In this document: positions 27,722 to 38,000 of the stretch, piece after piece
Position numbering within the stretch: the stretch's first letter is position 1
Layout: each line of letters begins with the position of its first letter
Source: Gymnothorax reevesii
Lineage: Eukaryota; Chordata; Actinopteri; Anguilliformes; Muraenidae
DNA: 64,000 nt
NCBI GenBank assembly: GCA_029721435.1
Contig: CM056574.1
Coordinates: 73,823,501-73,887,500 of the forward strand
Direction of reading: 5' to 3'
Notes under the pieces: generated by a model
Databases searched by the model: none
Seen by the model: the letters and a program-made list of their open reading frames with translations, nothing else
What the model was told of the DNA's origin: nothing
Made by a program: the position numbers and the translations under genes

Positions 27722-28074
27722 AAAGAAGCGTGTTTTCAGGAAAGCACGTATAGCCACAGTTTCAGCGCTCTAGCGCGCTTCCTTTCAGAGATAAACGCAT
27801 AATCACTCGAATTCAGTCAGATAGTCACAATTCACTCAAGTTTTTCACTTTCCCACTGGGTTACACACAGAATGGACATTTTTGACAAGCAAAATTTAAA
27901 AAAAAAGAAAGTTTTTGAAAAAGTGCATATCTTCACTTCAGAAGCTTATATTCACTTCCAAATGGCCATACAAGCACAATGGACCAAACGATACCATATA
28001 AGCATTGCACTGTGATCTGAAGCTGTTCCCTGGCCAGAAACACGCACAGTTTCACTTTCTGAGCTTAAAACCTC
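27722..28074 (+). repeat. Class A monomer (exemplar, 353 bp)
   Basis: Diagnostics of class A: head with AAAGCACGTATAG, CTTCCTTTCAGAG, CATAATCACTCGAATTC (EcoRI site at 27809), CAAGTTTTTCAC, CCCACTGGGTTACAC, GAATGGACATTTTTG, CAAAATTT before a 9-base A-tract (27898-27906), GTGCAT, AAGCTTATATTC, ACAATGGACC and CATATAAGC. Other members start at 1, 3516, 8081, 12990, 16495, 19297, 20000, 22810, 24563, 29476, 31230, 32983, 35084, 36837, 38938, 41388 and 44191. Class A opens most higher-order units, so it is a convenient unit start. Two linked A subtypes exist: ACCAAACGATAC with head TCAGGAAAG (this one), and ACCAAACTATAC with head TCATGAAAG. Confidence 0.88.
27765..27776. repeat. GC-rich inverted repeat, one per monomer (exemplar)
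   Basis: GCGCT, a CT spacer, then AGCGC form a perfect 5-bp inverted repeat at offset about 43 of the monomer, with GCGC extending past it. It is the main CpG cluster of an otherwise AT-rich monomer. Classes A, B, D and F keep it. Most C, E, E2 and B' monomers have GCTCTAGCTCGC or GCTCTCGCTCGC, which breaks one arm. Whether it has any role is unknown. Confidence 0.8.
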
Positions 28075-28423
28075 AAAGAAGCGTGTTTCCATGAAAGTGC
28101 GTATAGCCACAGTTTCAGCGCTCTAGCGCGCTTCCTGACAGAGATACGAGCATATTCACTCCAATTCAGTAATAAAGTCACAATTCACTGAAGTTGTTCA
28201 CTTTCCCACTGGGTAACACACAGAATGGACATTTCTGACAAGCAAATCTAAAAAAAGAAAGTTTTTGAAAAAGTGCATATCTTCACTTCAGAAGCTTATA
28301 TTCACTTCCAAATGGCCATAAAAGCCATTGGACCAAACGATACCATATACGCATTGCACTGTGATCTGAAGCTGTTCCCAGGCCAGAAACACGCTCAGAT
28401 TCACGTTCTGAGCTTAAAACCTC
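28075..28423 (+). repeat. Class B monomer (exemplar, 349 bp)
   Basis: Diagnostics of class B: CCTGACAGAGATACGAGC, CAGTAATAAAGTC (AATAAA at 28171), GAAGTTGTTCAC, CACTGGGTAACAC or CACTGAGTAACAC, CATTTCTGACAAGC, CAAATCTAAA, GTGCAT, CATAAAAGCCATTGG, CATATACGC, CCCAGGCCAG and CACGTTCTGAG. It follows A in every ordered unit. Other members start at 6679, 8434, 9133, 11588, 13343, 14042, 16848, 23162, 24916, 29829, 30528, 31583, 33336, 35436, 37190, 39641, 41740, 44894 and 47345. The GGG and GAG forms of the GGGTAAC/GAGTAAC site follow different A subtypes. Confidence 0.88.
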
Positions 28424-28773
28424 AAAGAAGCGTGTTTCCATGAAAGTGCGTATAGCCACAGTTTCAGCGCTCTAGCGCGCTTCCTGACAGAGATAAACGC
28501 ATATTCACTCCAATTCAGTCATATTGTCACAATTCACTCAAGTTTGTCACTTTCTCACTAAGTTACCCACAGAAAGGACATTTTTGACAAGCAAAACTAA
28601 AAAAAAGAAAGTTTTTGAAAAGTACATATCTTCACTTCAGAAGCTTAAATTCACTTAAAATTGACCATACAAGCACATTGGACCAATCGATACAATATAT
28701 GCATTGCACTGTGATCTGAAGCTGTTCCCTGGCCAGAAGCACGCACAGTTTCACATTCTGAGCTTAAAACCTC
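28424..28773 (+). repeat. Class C monomer (exemplar, 350 bp)
   Basis: Diagnostics of class C: CATATTGTCAC, CAAGTTTGTCAC, TCTCACTAAGTTAC, GAAAGGACATTTTTG, CAAAACTAAA, a two-base-shorter GAAAAGTACAT in place of GAAAAAGTGCAT, AAGCTTAAATTC, CTTAAAATTGACC, GACCAATCGATAC and AGAAGCACGCAC. Most members have the TAGCTCGCTTTC head, which breaks the inverted repeat. This one and 23511 instead carry the TAGCGCGCTTCCTGAC head of class B and a private TTACCCAC. Other members start at 7028, 9482, 11937, 14391, 17197, 25265, 31932, 33685, 35785, 37539, 39990, 42089, 45243, 47694 and 50146. Confidence 0.87.
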
Positions 28774-29125
28774 AAAGAAGCGTGTTTTCATGAAAGCACG
28801 CATAGCCACAGTTTCAGCGCTCTAGCGCGCTTCCTTACAGAGATAAACGCATCATCACTCGAATTCAGTCATATAGTCACAATTCACTCAAGTTTGTCAC
28901 TTTCCCACTGGGTTACACACAGAAAGGACATTTTTGACAGGCAAAATTAAAAAAAAAAAAAGTTTTTGAAAAAGTGCATATCTTCACTTCAGAAGCTTCT
29001 ATTCACTTCCAAATGGCCATACAAGCACATTGGAACAAACGATACAATATATGCATTGCACTGTGATCTGAAGCTGTTGCCAGGCCGGAAACACGCTCAG
29101 ATTCACGTTCTGAGCTTAAAACCTC
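28774..29125 (+). repeat. Class D monomer (exemplar, 352 bp)
   Basis: Diagnostics of class D: CATCATCACTCGAATTC (EcoRI site at 28861), GAAAGGACATTTTTGACAGG, and a pure A run of 13 (28949-28961) where other classes have AAAGAAAG. Also CTTCTATTCAC, TTGGAACAAACGATAC, TTGCCAGGCCGG and CTCAGATTCACG. The AGAAGCTTCT around its HindIII site is a 10-bp perfect palindrome. Other members start at 7378, 9832, 12287, 14741, 17545, 20703, 23861, 25615, 32282, 34035, 36135, 37889, 40340, 42439, 45593, 48044, 50496, 51900, 52602 and 58538. Confidence 0.88.
28949..28961 (+). repeat. A-tract, one per monomer (class D exemplar, 13 bases)
   Basis: Every monomer has an A-tract at offset about 176, half-way along. 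Most classes have 7-10 A followed by GAAAG. D and B' monomers have usually lost the G and carry 11-14 A in a row. Changes in this tract account for much of the 1-3 bp variation in monomer length. Long A-tracts are known to be stiff and to affect nucleosome position; any such effect here is inferred. Confidence 0.85.
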
Positions 29126-29475
29126 AAAGAAGCTTGTTTTCATGAAAGTGCGTTTAGCCACAGTTTCAGCGCTCTAGCTCGCTTTCTTACAGAGATAAAC
29201 GCATATTTACTCCAATTCAGTCATATTGTCACAATTCAATCAGGTTTGTCACTTTCTCACTAAGTTACACACAGAAAGGACATTTTTGACAAGCAAAACT
29301 AAAAAAAAGAAAGTTTTTGAAAAGTACATATCTTCACTTCAGAAGCTTATATTCACTTAAAATTGGCCATACAAGCACATTGGACCAATCGATACAATAT
29401 ATTCAATGCACTGTGATCTGAAGCTGTTCCCTGGCCAGAAGCATGCACAGTTTCACATTCTGAGCTTCAAACCTC
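29126..29475 (+). repeat. Class E monomer (exemplar, 350 bp)
   Basis: Diagnostics of class E: head GAAGCTTGTTTTC, which adds a second HindIII site (29130-29135), GTGCGTTTAGCC, CAATCAGGTTTGTCAC, TCTCACTAAGTTAC, GAAAAGTACAT, AAGCTTATATTC, CTTAAAATTGGCC, ATATTCAATGCAC, GAAGCATGCACAG and GAGCTTCAAACC. It closes the pentamer. Other members start at 7730, 12639, 21055, 22460, 24213, 25967, 27372, 36487 and 42791. Its 3' part resembles C (GTACAT, CCAATCG), so C and E look like sister classes, and A and B like another pair. Confidence 0.85.
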
Positions 29476-30410
29476 AAAGAAGCGTGTTTTCATGAAAGCA
29501 CGTATAGCCACAGTTTCAGCGCTCTAGCGCGCTTCCTTTCAGAGATAAACGCATAATCACTCGAATTCAGTCAGATAGTCACAATTCACTCAAGTTTTTC
29601 ACTTTCCCACTGGGTTACACACAGAATGGACATTTTTGCCAAGCAAAATTTAAAAAAAAAGAAAGTTTTTGAAAAAGTGCATATCTTCACTTCAGAAGCT
29701 TATATTCACCTCCAAATGGCCATACAAGCACAATGGACCAAACTATACCATATAAGCATTGCACTGTGATCTGAAGCTGTTCCCTGGCCAGAAACACGCA
29801 CAGTTTCACTTTCTGAGCTTAAAACCTCAAAGAAGCGTGTTTCCATGAAAGTGCGTATAGCCACAGTTTCAGCGCTCTAGCGCGCTTCCTGACAGAGATA
29901 CGAGCATATTCACTCCAATTCAGTAATAAAGTCACAATTCACTGAAGTTGTTCACTTTCCCACTGAGTAACACACAGAATGGACATTTCTGACAAGCAAA
30001 TCTAAAAAAAGAAAGTTTTTGAAAAAGTGCATATCTTCACTTCAGAAGCTTATATTCACTTCCAAATGGCCATAAAAGCCATTGGACCAAACGATACCAT
30101 ATACGCATTGCACTGTGATCTGAAGCTGTTCCCAGGCCAGAAACACGCTCAGATTCACGTTCTGAGCTTAAAACCTCAAAGAAGCGTGTTTCCATGAAAG
30201 TGCGTATAGCCACAGTTTCAGCGCTCTAGCTCGCTTTCTTACAGAGATAAACGCATATTCACTCCAATTCAGTCATATTGTCACAATTCACTCAAGTTTG
30301 TCACTTTCTCACTAAGTTACACACAGAAAGGACATTTTTGACAAGCAAAACTGAAAAAAAGAAAGTTTTTGAAAAGTACATATCTTCACTTCAGAAGCTT
30401 AAATTCACTT

Positions 30411-31229
30411 CCAAATGGCCATACAAGCACAATGGACCAAACGATACCACATAAGCATTGCACTGTGATCTGAAGCTGTTCCCTGGCCAGAAACACGCAC
30501 AGTTTCACTTTCTGAGCTTAAAACCTCAAAGAAGCGTGTTTCCATGAAAGTGCGTATAGCCACAGTTTCAGCGCTCTAGCGCGCTTCCTGACAGAGATAC
30601 GAGCATATTCACTCCAATTCAGTAATAAAGTCACAATTCACTGAAGTTGTTCACTTTCCCACTGGGTAACACACAGAATGGACATTTCTGACAAGCAAAT
30701 CTAAAAAAAGAAAGTTTTTGAAAAAGTGCATATCTTCACTTCAGAAGCTTATATTCACTTCCAAATGGCCATAAAAGCCATTGGACCAAACGATACCATA
30801 TACGCATTGCACTGTGATCTGAAGCTGTTCCCAGGCCAGAAACACGCTCAGATTCACGTTCTGAGCTTAAAACCTCAAAGAAGCGTGTTTCCATGAAAGT
30901 GCGTATAGCCACAGTTTCAGCGCTCTAGCTCGCTTTCTTACAGAGATAAACGCATATTCACTCCAATTCAGTCATATTGTCACAATTCACTCAAGTTTTT
31001 CACTTTCCCACTGGGTTACACACAGAATGGACATTTTTGACAAGCAAAATTTAAAAAAAAAGAAAGTTTTTGAAAAAGTGCATATCTTCACTTCAGAAGC
31101 TTATATTCACTTAAAATTGGCCATACAAGCACATTGGACCAATCGATACAATATATTCAATGCACTGTGATCTGAAGCTGTTCCCTGGCCAGAAACACGC
31201 ACAGTTTCACATTCTGAGCTTCAAACCTC
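30411..31229 (+). repeat. Rearranged tail with a three-part hybrid monomer
   Basis: After the C-to-A change at about 30410 come a complete B monomer (30528-30876) and a hybrid at 30877. That hybrid begins as C (TAGCTCGCTTTC, CATATTGTCAC), becomes A at CAAGTTTTTCAC and CAAAATTT with GTGCAT, then becomes E2 at CTTAAAATTGGCC, TCAATGCAC and GAGCTTCAAACC. Two changes in one 353-bp monomer point to more than one exchange or to gene conversion. Confidence 0.78.
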
Positions 31230-34200
31230 AAAGAAGCGTGTTTTCAGGAAAGCACGTATAGCCACAGTTTCAGCGCTCTAGCGCGCTTCCTTTCAGAGAT
31301 AAACGCATAATCACTCGAATTCAGTCAGATAGTCACAATTCACTCAAGTTTTTCACTTTCCCACTGGGTTACACACAGAATGGACATTTTTGACAAGCAA
31401 AATTTAAAAAAAAAGAAAGTTTTTGAAAAAGTGCATATCTTCACTTCAGAAGCTTATATTCACTTCCAAATGGCCATACAAGCACAATGGACCAAACGAT
31501 ACCATATAAGCATTGCACTGTGATCTGAAGCTGTTCCCTTGCCAGAAACACGCACAGTTTCACTTTCTGAGCTTAAAACCTCAAAGAAGCGTGTTTCCAT
31601 GAAAGTGCGTATAGCCACAGTTTCAGCGCTCTAGCGCGCTTCCTGACAGAGATACGAGCATATTCACTCCAATTCAGTAATAAAGTCACAATTCACTGAA
31701 GTTGTTCACTTTCCCACTGGGTAACACACAGAATGGACATTTCTGACAAGCAAATCTAAAAAAAGAAAGTTTTTGAAAAAGTGCATATCTTCACTTCAGA
31801 AGCTTATATTCACTTCCAAATGGCCATAAAAGCCATTGGACCAAACGATACCATATACGCATTGCACTGTGATCTGAAGCTGTTCCCAGGCCAGAAACAC
31901 GCTCAGATTCACGTTCTGAGCTTAAAACCTCAAAGAAGCTTGTTTTCATGAAAGTGCGTTTAGCCACAGTTTCAGCGCTCTAGCTCGCTTTCTTACAGAG
32001 ATAAACGCATATTCACTCCAATTCAGTCATATTGTCACAATTCACTCAAGTTTGTCACTTTCTCACTAAGTTACACACAGAAAGGACATTTTTGACAAGC
32101 AAAACTAAAAAAAAGAAAGTTTTTGAAAAGTACATATCTTCACTTCAGAAGCTTAAATTCACTTAAAATTGACCATACAAGCACATTGGACCAATCGATA
32201 CAATATATGCATTGCACTGTGATCTGAAGCTGTTCCCTGGCCAGAAGCACGCACAGTTTCACATTCTGAGCTTAAAACCTCAAAGAAGCGTGTTTTCATG
32301 AAAGCACGTATAGCCACAGTTTCAGCGCTCTAGCGCGCTTCCTCACAGAGATAAACGCATCATCACTCGAATTCAGTCATATAGTCACAATTCACTCAAG
32401 TTTGTCACTTTCCCACTGGGTTACACACAGAAAGGACATTTTTGACAGGCAAAATTAAAAAAAAAAAAAGTTTTTGAAAAAGTGCATAATTTCACTTCAG
32501 AAGCTTCTATTCACTTCCAAATGGCCATACAAGCACATTGGAACAAACGATACAATATATGCATTGCACTGTGATCTGAAGCTGTTGCCAGGCCGGAAAC
32601 ACGCTCAGATTCACGTTCTGAGCTTAAAACCTCAAAGAAGCTTGTTTTCATGAAAGTGCGTTTAACCACAGTTTCAGCGCTCTAGCTCGCTTTCTTACAG
32701 AGATAAACGCATATTCACTCCAATTCAGTCATATTGTCACAATTCACTCAAGTTTGTTACTTTCCCACTGGGTTACACACAGAATGGACATTTTTGACAA
32801 GCAAAATTAAAAAAAAGAAAGTTTTTGAAAATACATATCTTCACTTCAGAAGCTTATATTCACTTAAAATTGGCCATACAAGCACATTGGACCAATCGAT
32901 ACAATATATGCAATGCACTGTGATCTGAAGCTGTTCCCTGGCCAGAAGCACGCACAGTTTCACATTCTGAGCTTCAAACCTCAAAGAAGCGTGTTTTCAT
33001 GAAAGCACGTATAGCCACAGTTTCAGCGCTCTAGCGCGCTTCCTTTCAGAGATAATCGCATAATCACTCGAATTCAGTCATATAGTCACAATTCACTCAA
33101 GTTTTTCACTTTCCCACTGGGTTACACACAGAATGGACATTTTTGACAAGCAAAATTTTAAAAAAAAGAAAGTTTTTGAAAAAGTGCATATCTTCACTTC
33201 AGAAGCTTATATTCACTTCCAAATGGCCATACAAGCACAATGGACCAAACTATACCATATAAGCATTGCACTGTGATCTGAAGCTGTTCCCTGGCCAGAA
33301 ACACGCACAGTTTCACTTTCTGAGCTTAAAACCTCAAAGAAGCGTGTTTCCATGAAAGTGCGTATAGCCACAGTTTCAGCGCTCTAGCGCGCTTCCTGAC
33401 AGAGATACGAGCATATTCACTCCAATTCAGTAATAAAGTCACAATTTACTGAAGTTGTTCACTTTCCCACTGAGTAACACACAGAATGGACATTTCTGAC
33501 AAGCAAATCTAAAAAAAGAAAGTTTTTGAAAAAGTGCATATCTTCACTTCAGAAGCTTATATTCACTTCCAAATGGCCATAAAAGCCATTGGACCAAACG
33601 ATACCATATACGCATTGCACTGTGATCTGAAGCTGTTCCCAGGCCAGAAACACGCTCAGATTCACGTTCTGAGCTTAAAACCTCAAAGAAGCGTGTTTCC
33701 ATGAAAGTGCGTATAGCCACAGTTTCAGCGCTCTAGCTCGCTTTCTTACAGAGATAAACGCATATTCACTCCAATTCAGTCATATTGTCACAATTCACTC
33801 AAGTTTGTCACTTTCTCACTAAGTTACACACAGAAAGGACATTTTTGACAAGCAAAACTAAAAAAAAGAAAGTTTTTGAAAAGTACATATCTTCACTTCA
33901 GAAGCTTAAATTCACTTAAAATTGACCATACAAGCACATTGGACCAATCGATACGATATATGCATTGCACTGTGATCTGAAGCTGTTCCCTGGCCAGAAG
34001 CACGCACAGTTTCACATTCTGAGCTTAAAACCTCAAAGAAGCGTGTTTTCATGAAAGCACGTATAGCCACAGTTTCAGCGCTCTAGCGCGCTTCCTTACA
34101 GAGATAAACGCATCCTCACTCGAATTCAGTCATATAGTCACAATTCACTCAAGTTTGTCACTTTCCCACTGGGTTACACACAGAAAGGACATTTTTGACA

Positions 34201-34385
34201 GGCAAAATTTAAAAAAAAAAAGTTTTTGAAAAAGTGCATATCTTCACTTCAGAAGCTTCTATTCACTTCCAAATGGCCATACAAGCACATTGGAACAAAC
34301 GATACAATATATGCATTGCACTGTGATCTGAAGCTGTTGCCAGGCCGGAAACACGCTCAGATTCACGTTCTGAGCTTAAAACCTC

Positions 34386-34734
34386 AAAGAAGCATGTTTT
34401 CATGAAAGTGCGTTTAGCCACAGTTTCAGCGCTCTAGCTCGCTTTCTTACAGAGATAAACGCATATTCACTCCAATTCAGTAATAAAGTCACAATTCACT
34501 GAAGTTGTTCACTTTCCCACTGAGTAACACACAGAATGGACATTTCTGACAAGCAAATCTAAAAAAAAAAAGTTTTTGAAAAAGTGCATATCTTCAATTC
34601 AGAAGCTTATATTCACTTCCAAATGGCCATAAAAGCCATTGGACCAAACGATACCATATACGCATTGCACTGTGATCTGAAGCTGTTCCCAGGCCAGAAA
34701 CACGCTCAGATTCACGTTCGGAGCTTAAAACCTC
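34386..34734 (+). repeat. Class B' monomer (exemplar, 349 bp)
   Basis: B' has the head seen after class D (GAAGCATGTTTTC, GTGCGTTTAGCC, TAGCTCGCTTTC, GATAAACGCATATTC), then switches to B at CAGTAATAAAGTC and stays B to the end. Its A-tract is uninterrupted like D's. Copies start at 34386, 38240, 40691, 43493, 45944 and 48396, always after a D-type end and before an E'-type monomer. The first four except 40691 share CATATCTTCAATTC in place of CTTCACTTC, and those with a B end mostly carry CGTTCGGAGC. Confidence 0.82.
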
Positions 34735-35083
34735 AAAGAAGCGTGTTTCCATGAAAGTGCGTATAGCCACAGTTTCAGCGCTCTCGCTCGCTTTCTTACA
34801 GAGATAAACGCATATTCACTCCAATTCAGTCATATTGTCACAATTCACTCAAGTTTGTTACTTTCCCACTGGGTTACACACAGAATGGACATTTTTGACA
34901 AGCAAAATTAAAAAAAAGAAAGTTTTTGAAAATACATATCTTCACTTCAGAAGCTTATATTCACTTAAAATTGGCCATACAAGCACATTGGACCAATCGA
35001 TACAATATATGCAATGCACTGTGATCTGAAGCTGTTCCCTGGCCAGAAGCACGCACAGTTTCACATTCTGAGCTTCAAACCTC
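34735..35083 (+). repeat. Class E' monomer (exemplar, 349 bp)
   Basis: E' is an E relative with CAAGTTTGTTAC, CCCACTGGGTTACAC, GAATGGAC and a shortened GAAAATACAT (one base less than E). Most copies have CTCTCGCTCGC, and the end is GCAATGCAC or TCAATGCAC with GAAGCACGCACAG. Copies start at 32634, 34735, 38589, 41040, 43842 and 46293; 48745 has the E' left half only. The pair B' E' takes the place of E before the next A in the 32-49 kb region. Confidence 0.82.
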
Positions 35084-38000
35084 AAAGAAGCGTGTTTTCA
35101 GGAAAGCACGTATAGCCACAGTTTCAGCGCTCTAGCGCGCTTCCTTTCAGAGATAATCGCATAATCACTCGAATTCAGTCATATAGTCACAATTCACTCA
35201 AGTTTTTCACTTTCCCACTGGGTTACACACAGAATGGACATTTTTGACAAGCAAAATTTAAAAAAAAGAAAGTTTTTGAAAAAGTGCATATCTTCACTTC
35301 AGAAGCTTATATTCACTTCCAAATGGCCATACAAGCACAATGGACCAAACGATACCATATAAGCATTGCACTGTGATCTGAAGCTGTTCCCTGGCCAGAA
35401 ACACGCACAGTTTCACTTTCTGAGCTTAAAACCTCAAAGAAGCGTGTTTCCATGAAAGTGCGTATAGCCACAGTTTCAGCGCTCTAGCGCGCTTCCTGAC
35501 AGAGATACGAGCATATTCACTCCAATTCAGTAATAAAGTCACAATTCACTGAAGTTGTTCACTTTCCCACTGGGTAACACACAGAATGGACATTTCTGAC
35601 AAGCAAATCTAAAAAAAGAAAGTTTTTGAAAAAGTGCATATCTTCACTTCAGAAGCTTATATTCACTTCCAAATGGCCATAAAAGCCATTGGACCAAACG
35701 ATACCATATACGCATTGCACTGTGATCTGAAGCTGTTCCCAGGCCAGAAACACGCTCAGATTCACGTTCTGAGCTTAAAACCTCAAAAAAGCGTGTTTCC
35801 ATGAAAGTGCGTATAGCCACAGTTCCAGCGCTCTAGCTCGCTTTCTTACAGAGATAAACGCATATTCACTCCAATTCAGTCATATTGTCACAATTCACTC
35901 AAGTTTGTCACTTTCTCACTAAGTTACACACAGAAAGGACATTTTTGACAAGCAAAACTAAAAAAAAGAAAGTTTTTGAAAAGTACATATCTTCACTTCA
36001 GAAGCTTAAATTCACTTAAAATTGACCATACAAGCACATTGGACCAATCGATACAATATATGCATTGCACTGTGATCTGAAGCTGTTCCCTGGCCAGAAG
36101 CACGCACAGTTTCACATTCTGAGCTTAAAACCTCAAAGAAGCGTGTTTTCATGAAAGCACGTATAGCCACAGTTTCAGCGCTCTAGCGCGCTTCCTTACA
36201 GAGATAAACGCATCATCACTCGAATTCAGTCATATAGTCACAATTCACTCAAGTTTGTCACTTTCCCACTGGGTTACACACAGAAAGGACATTTTTGACA
36301 GGCAAAATTAAAAAAAAAAAAAGTTTTTGAAAAAGTGCATAATTTCACTTCAGAAGCTTCTATTCACTTCCAAATGGCCATACAAGCACATTGGAACAAA
36401 CGATACAATATATGCATTGCACTGTGATCTGAAGCTGTTGCCAGGCCGGAAACACGCTCAGATTCACGTTCTGAGCTTAAAACCTCAAAGAAGCTTGTTT
36501 TCATGAAAGTGCGTTTAGCCACAGTTTCAGCGCTCTAGCTCGCTTTCTGACAGAGATAAACGCATATTCACTCCAATTCAGTCATATTGTCACAATTCAA
36601 TCAGGTTTGTCACTTTCTCACTAAGTTACACACAGAAAGGACATTTTTGACAAGCAAAACTAAAAAAAAGAAAGTTTTTGAAAAGTACATATCTTCACTT
36701 CAGAAGCTTATATTCACTTAAAATTGGCCATACAAGCACATTGGACCAATCGATACAATATATTCAATGCACTGTGATCTGAAGCTGTTCCCTGGCCAGA
36801 AGCATGCACAGTTTCACATTCTGAGCTTCAAACCTCAAAGAAGCGTGTTTTCATGAAAGCACGTATAGCCACAGTTTCAGCGCTCTAGCGCGCTTCCTTT
36901 CAGAGATAAACGCATAATCACTCGAATTCAGTCAGATAGTCACAATTCACTCAAGTTTTTCACTTTCCCACTGGGTTACACACAGAATGGACATTTTTGA
37001 CAAGCAAAATTTAAAAAAAAAGAAAGTTTTTGAAAAAGTGCATATCTTCACTTCAGAAGCTTATATTCACTTCCAAATGGCCATACAAGCACAATGGACC
37101 AAACTATACCATATAAGCATTGCACTGTGATCTGAAGCTGTTCCCTGGCCAGAAACACGCACAGTTTCACTTTCTGAGCTTAAAACCTCAAAGAAGCGTG
37201 TTTCCATGAAAGTGCGTATAGCCACAGTTTCAGCGCTCTAGCGCGCTTCCTGACAGAGATACGAGCATATTCACTCCAATTCAGTAATAAAGTCACAATT
37301 TACTGAAGTTGTTCACTTTCCCACTGAGTAACACACAGAATGGACATTTCTGACAAGCAAATCTAAAAAAAGAAAGTTTTTGAAAAAGTGCATATCTTCA
37401 CTTCAGAAGCTTATATTCACTTCCAAATGGCCATAAAAGCCATTGGACCAAACGATACCATATACGCATTGCACTGTGATCTGAAGCTGTTCCCAGGCCA
37501 GAAACACGCTCAGATTCACGTTCTGAGCTTAAAACCTCAAAGAAGCGTGTTTCCATGAAAGTGCGTATAGCCACAGTTTCAGCGCTCTAGCTCGCTTTCT
37601 TACAGAGATAAACGCATATTCACTCCAATTCAGTCATATTGTCACAATTCACTCAAGTTTGTCACTTTCTCACTAAGTTACACACAGAAAGGACATTTTT
37701 GACAAGCAAAACTAAAAAAAAGAAAGTTTTTGAAAAGTACATATCTTCACTTCAGAAGCTTAAATTCACTTAAAATTGACCATACAAGCACATTGGACCA
37801 ATCGATACGATATATGCATTGCACTGTGATCTGAAGCTGTTCCCTGGCCAGAAGCATGCACCGTTTCACATTCTGAGCTTAAAACCTCAAAGAAGCGTGT
37901 TTTCATGAAAGCACGTATAGCCACAGTTTCAGCGCTCTAGCGCGCTTCCTTACAGAGATAAACGCATCCTCACTCGAATTCAGTCATATAGTCACAATTC

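Larger units (their letters stand above)
25404..30410 (+). repeat. Second type of 14-monomer unit, copy 2
   Basis: Matching to copy 1 continues to about 30410, slightly over one period. There the C monomer at 30178 changes to A type (AAATTCACTT then CCAAATGG), whereas copy 1 continues with AAAATTGACC. Changes private to one copy are few: CAGACGATACC at about 25177 and CTGACGCTG at about 25558 in copy 1; CAGTTTTACATTC near 26290, GCTCCAGCTCG near 27416 and CATATTTACTCC near 29204 in copy 2. Confidence 0.86.
27722..31229 (+). repeat. 10-mer of pentamers with rearranged second half
   Basis: The first half (27722-29475) is a model A B C D E pentamer with monomer lengths 353, 349, 350, 352 and 350. 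The second half (29476-31229) begins A B with the alternate alleles (ACTATAC, GAGTAAC), then runs C/A hybrid, B, and a three-part hybrid at 30877. The total is still ten monomers, so the exchange kept copy number. Confidence 0.8.
31230..35083 (+). repeat. 11-monomer higher-order unit, copy 1 (3,854 bp)
   Basis: The order is A B C D E' then A B C D B' E', starting at 31230, 31583, 31932, 32282, 32634, 32983, 33336, 33685, 34035, 34386 and 34735. From 32983 the starts recur 3,854 bp later (36837, 37190, 37539, 37889, 38240, 38589). Shared private marks include CAATTTACTG (33441 and 37295), TCTTCAATTC (34591 and 38445), CATCCTCACTCG, and GCATAATTTCAC in the first D (about 32485 and 36337). The fifth monomer is E' here but E in copy 2. 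Confidence 0.84.

Noticed and set aside
28171..28176. AATAAA in class B as a polyadenylation signal
   Set aside because: It is a fixed part of class B and F' monomers in a non-coding satellite, with no transcript evidence and no downstream context I can support.
28949..28961. Poly-A run as the tail of a retrotransposed element
   Set aside because: It lies at the same internal position in every monomer, has no target-site duplications, and is part of the unit rather than the end of an insert.
20491..30410. Large tandem duplications as proof of recent biology
   Set aside because: Not accepted as proof: near-exact 4.9-kb copies can also arise from misassembly of satellite reads. They are reported as seen in this sequence, with read support still to be checked.
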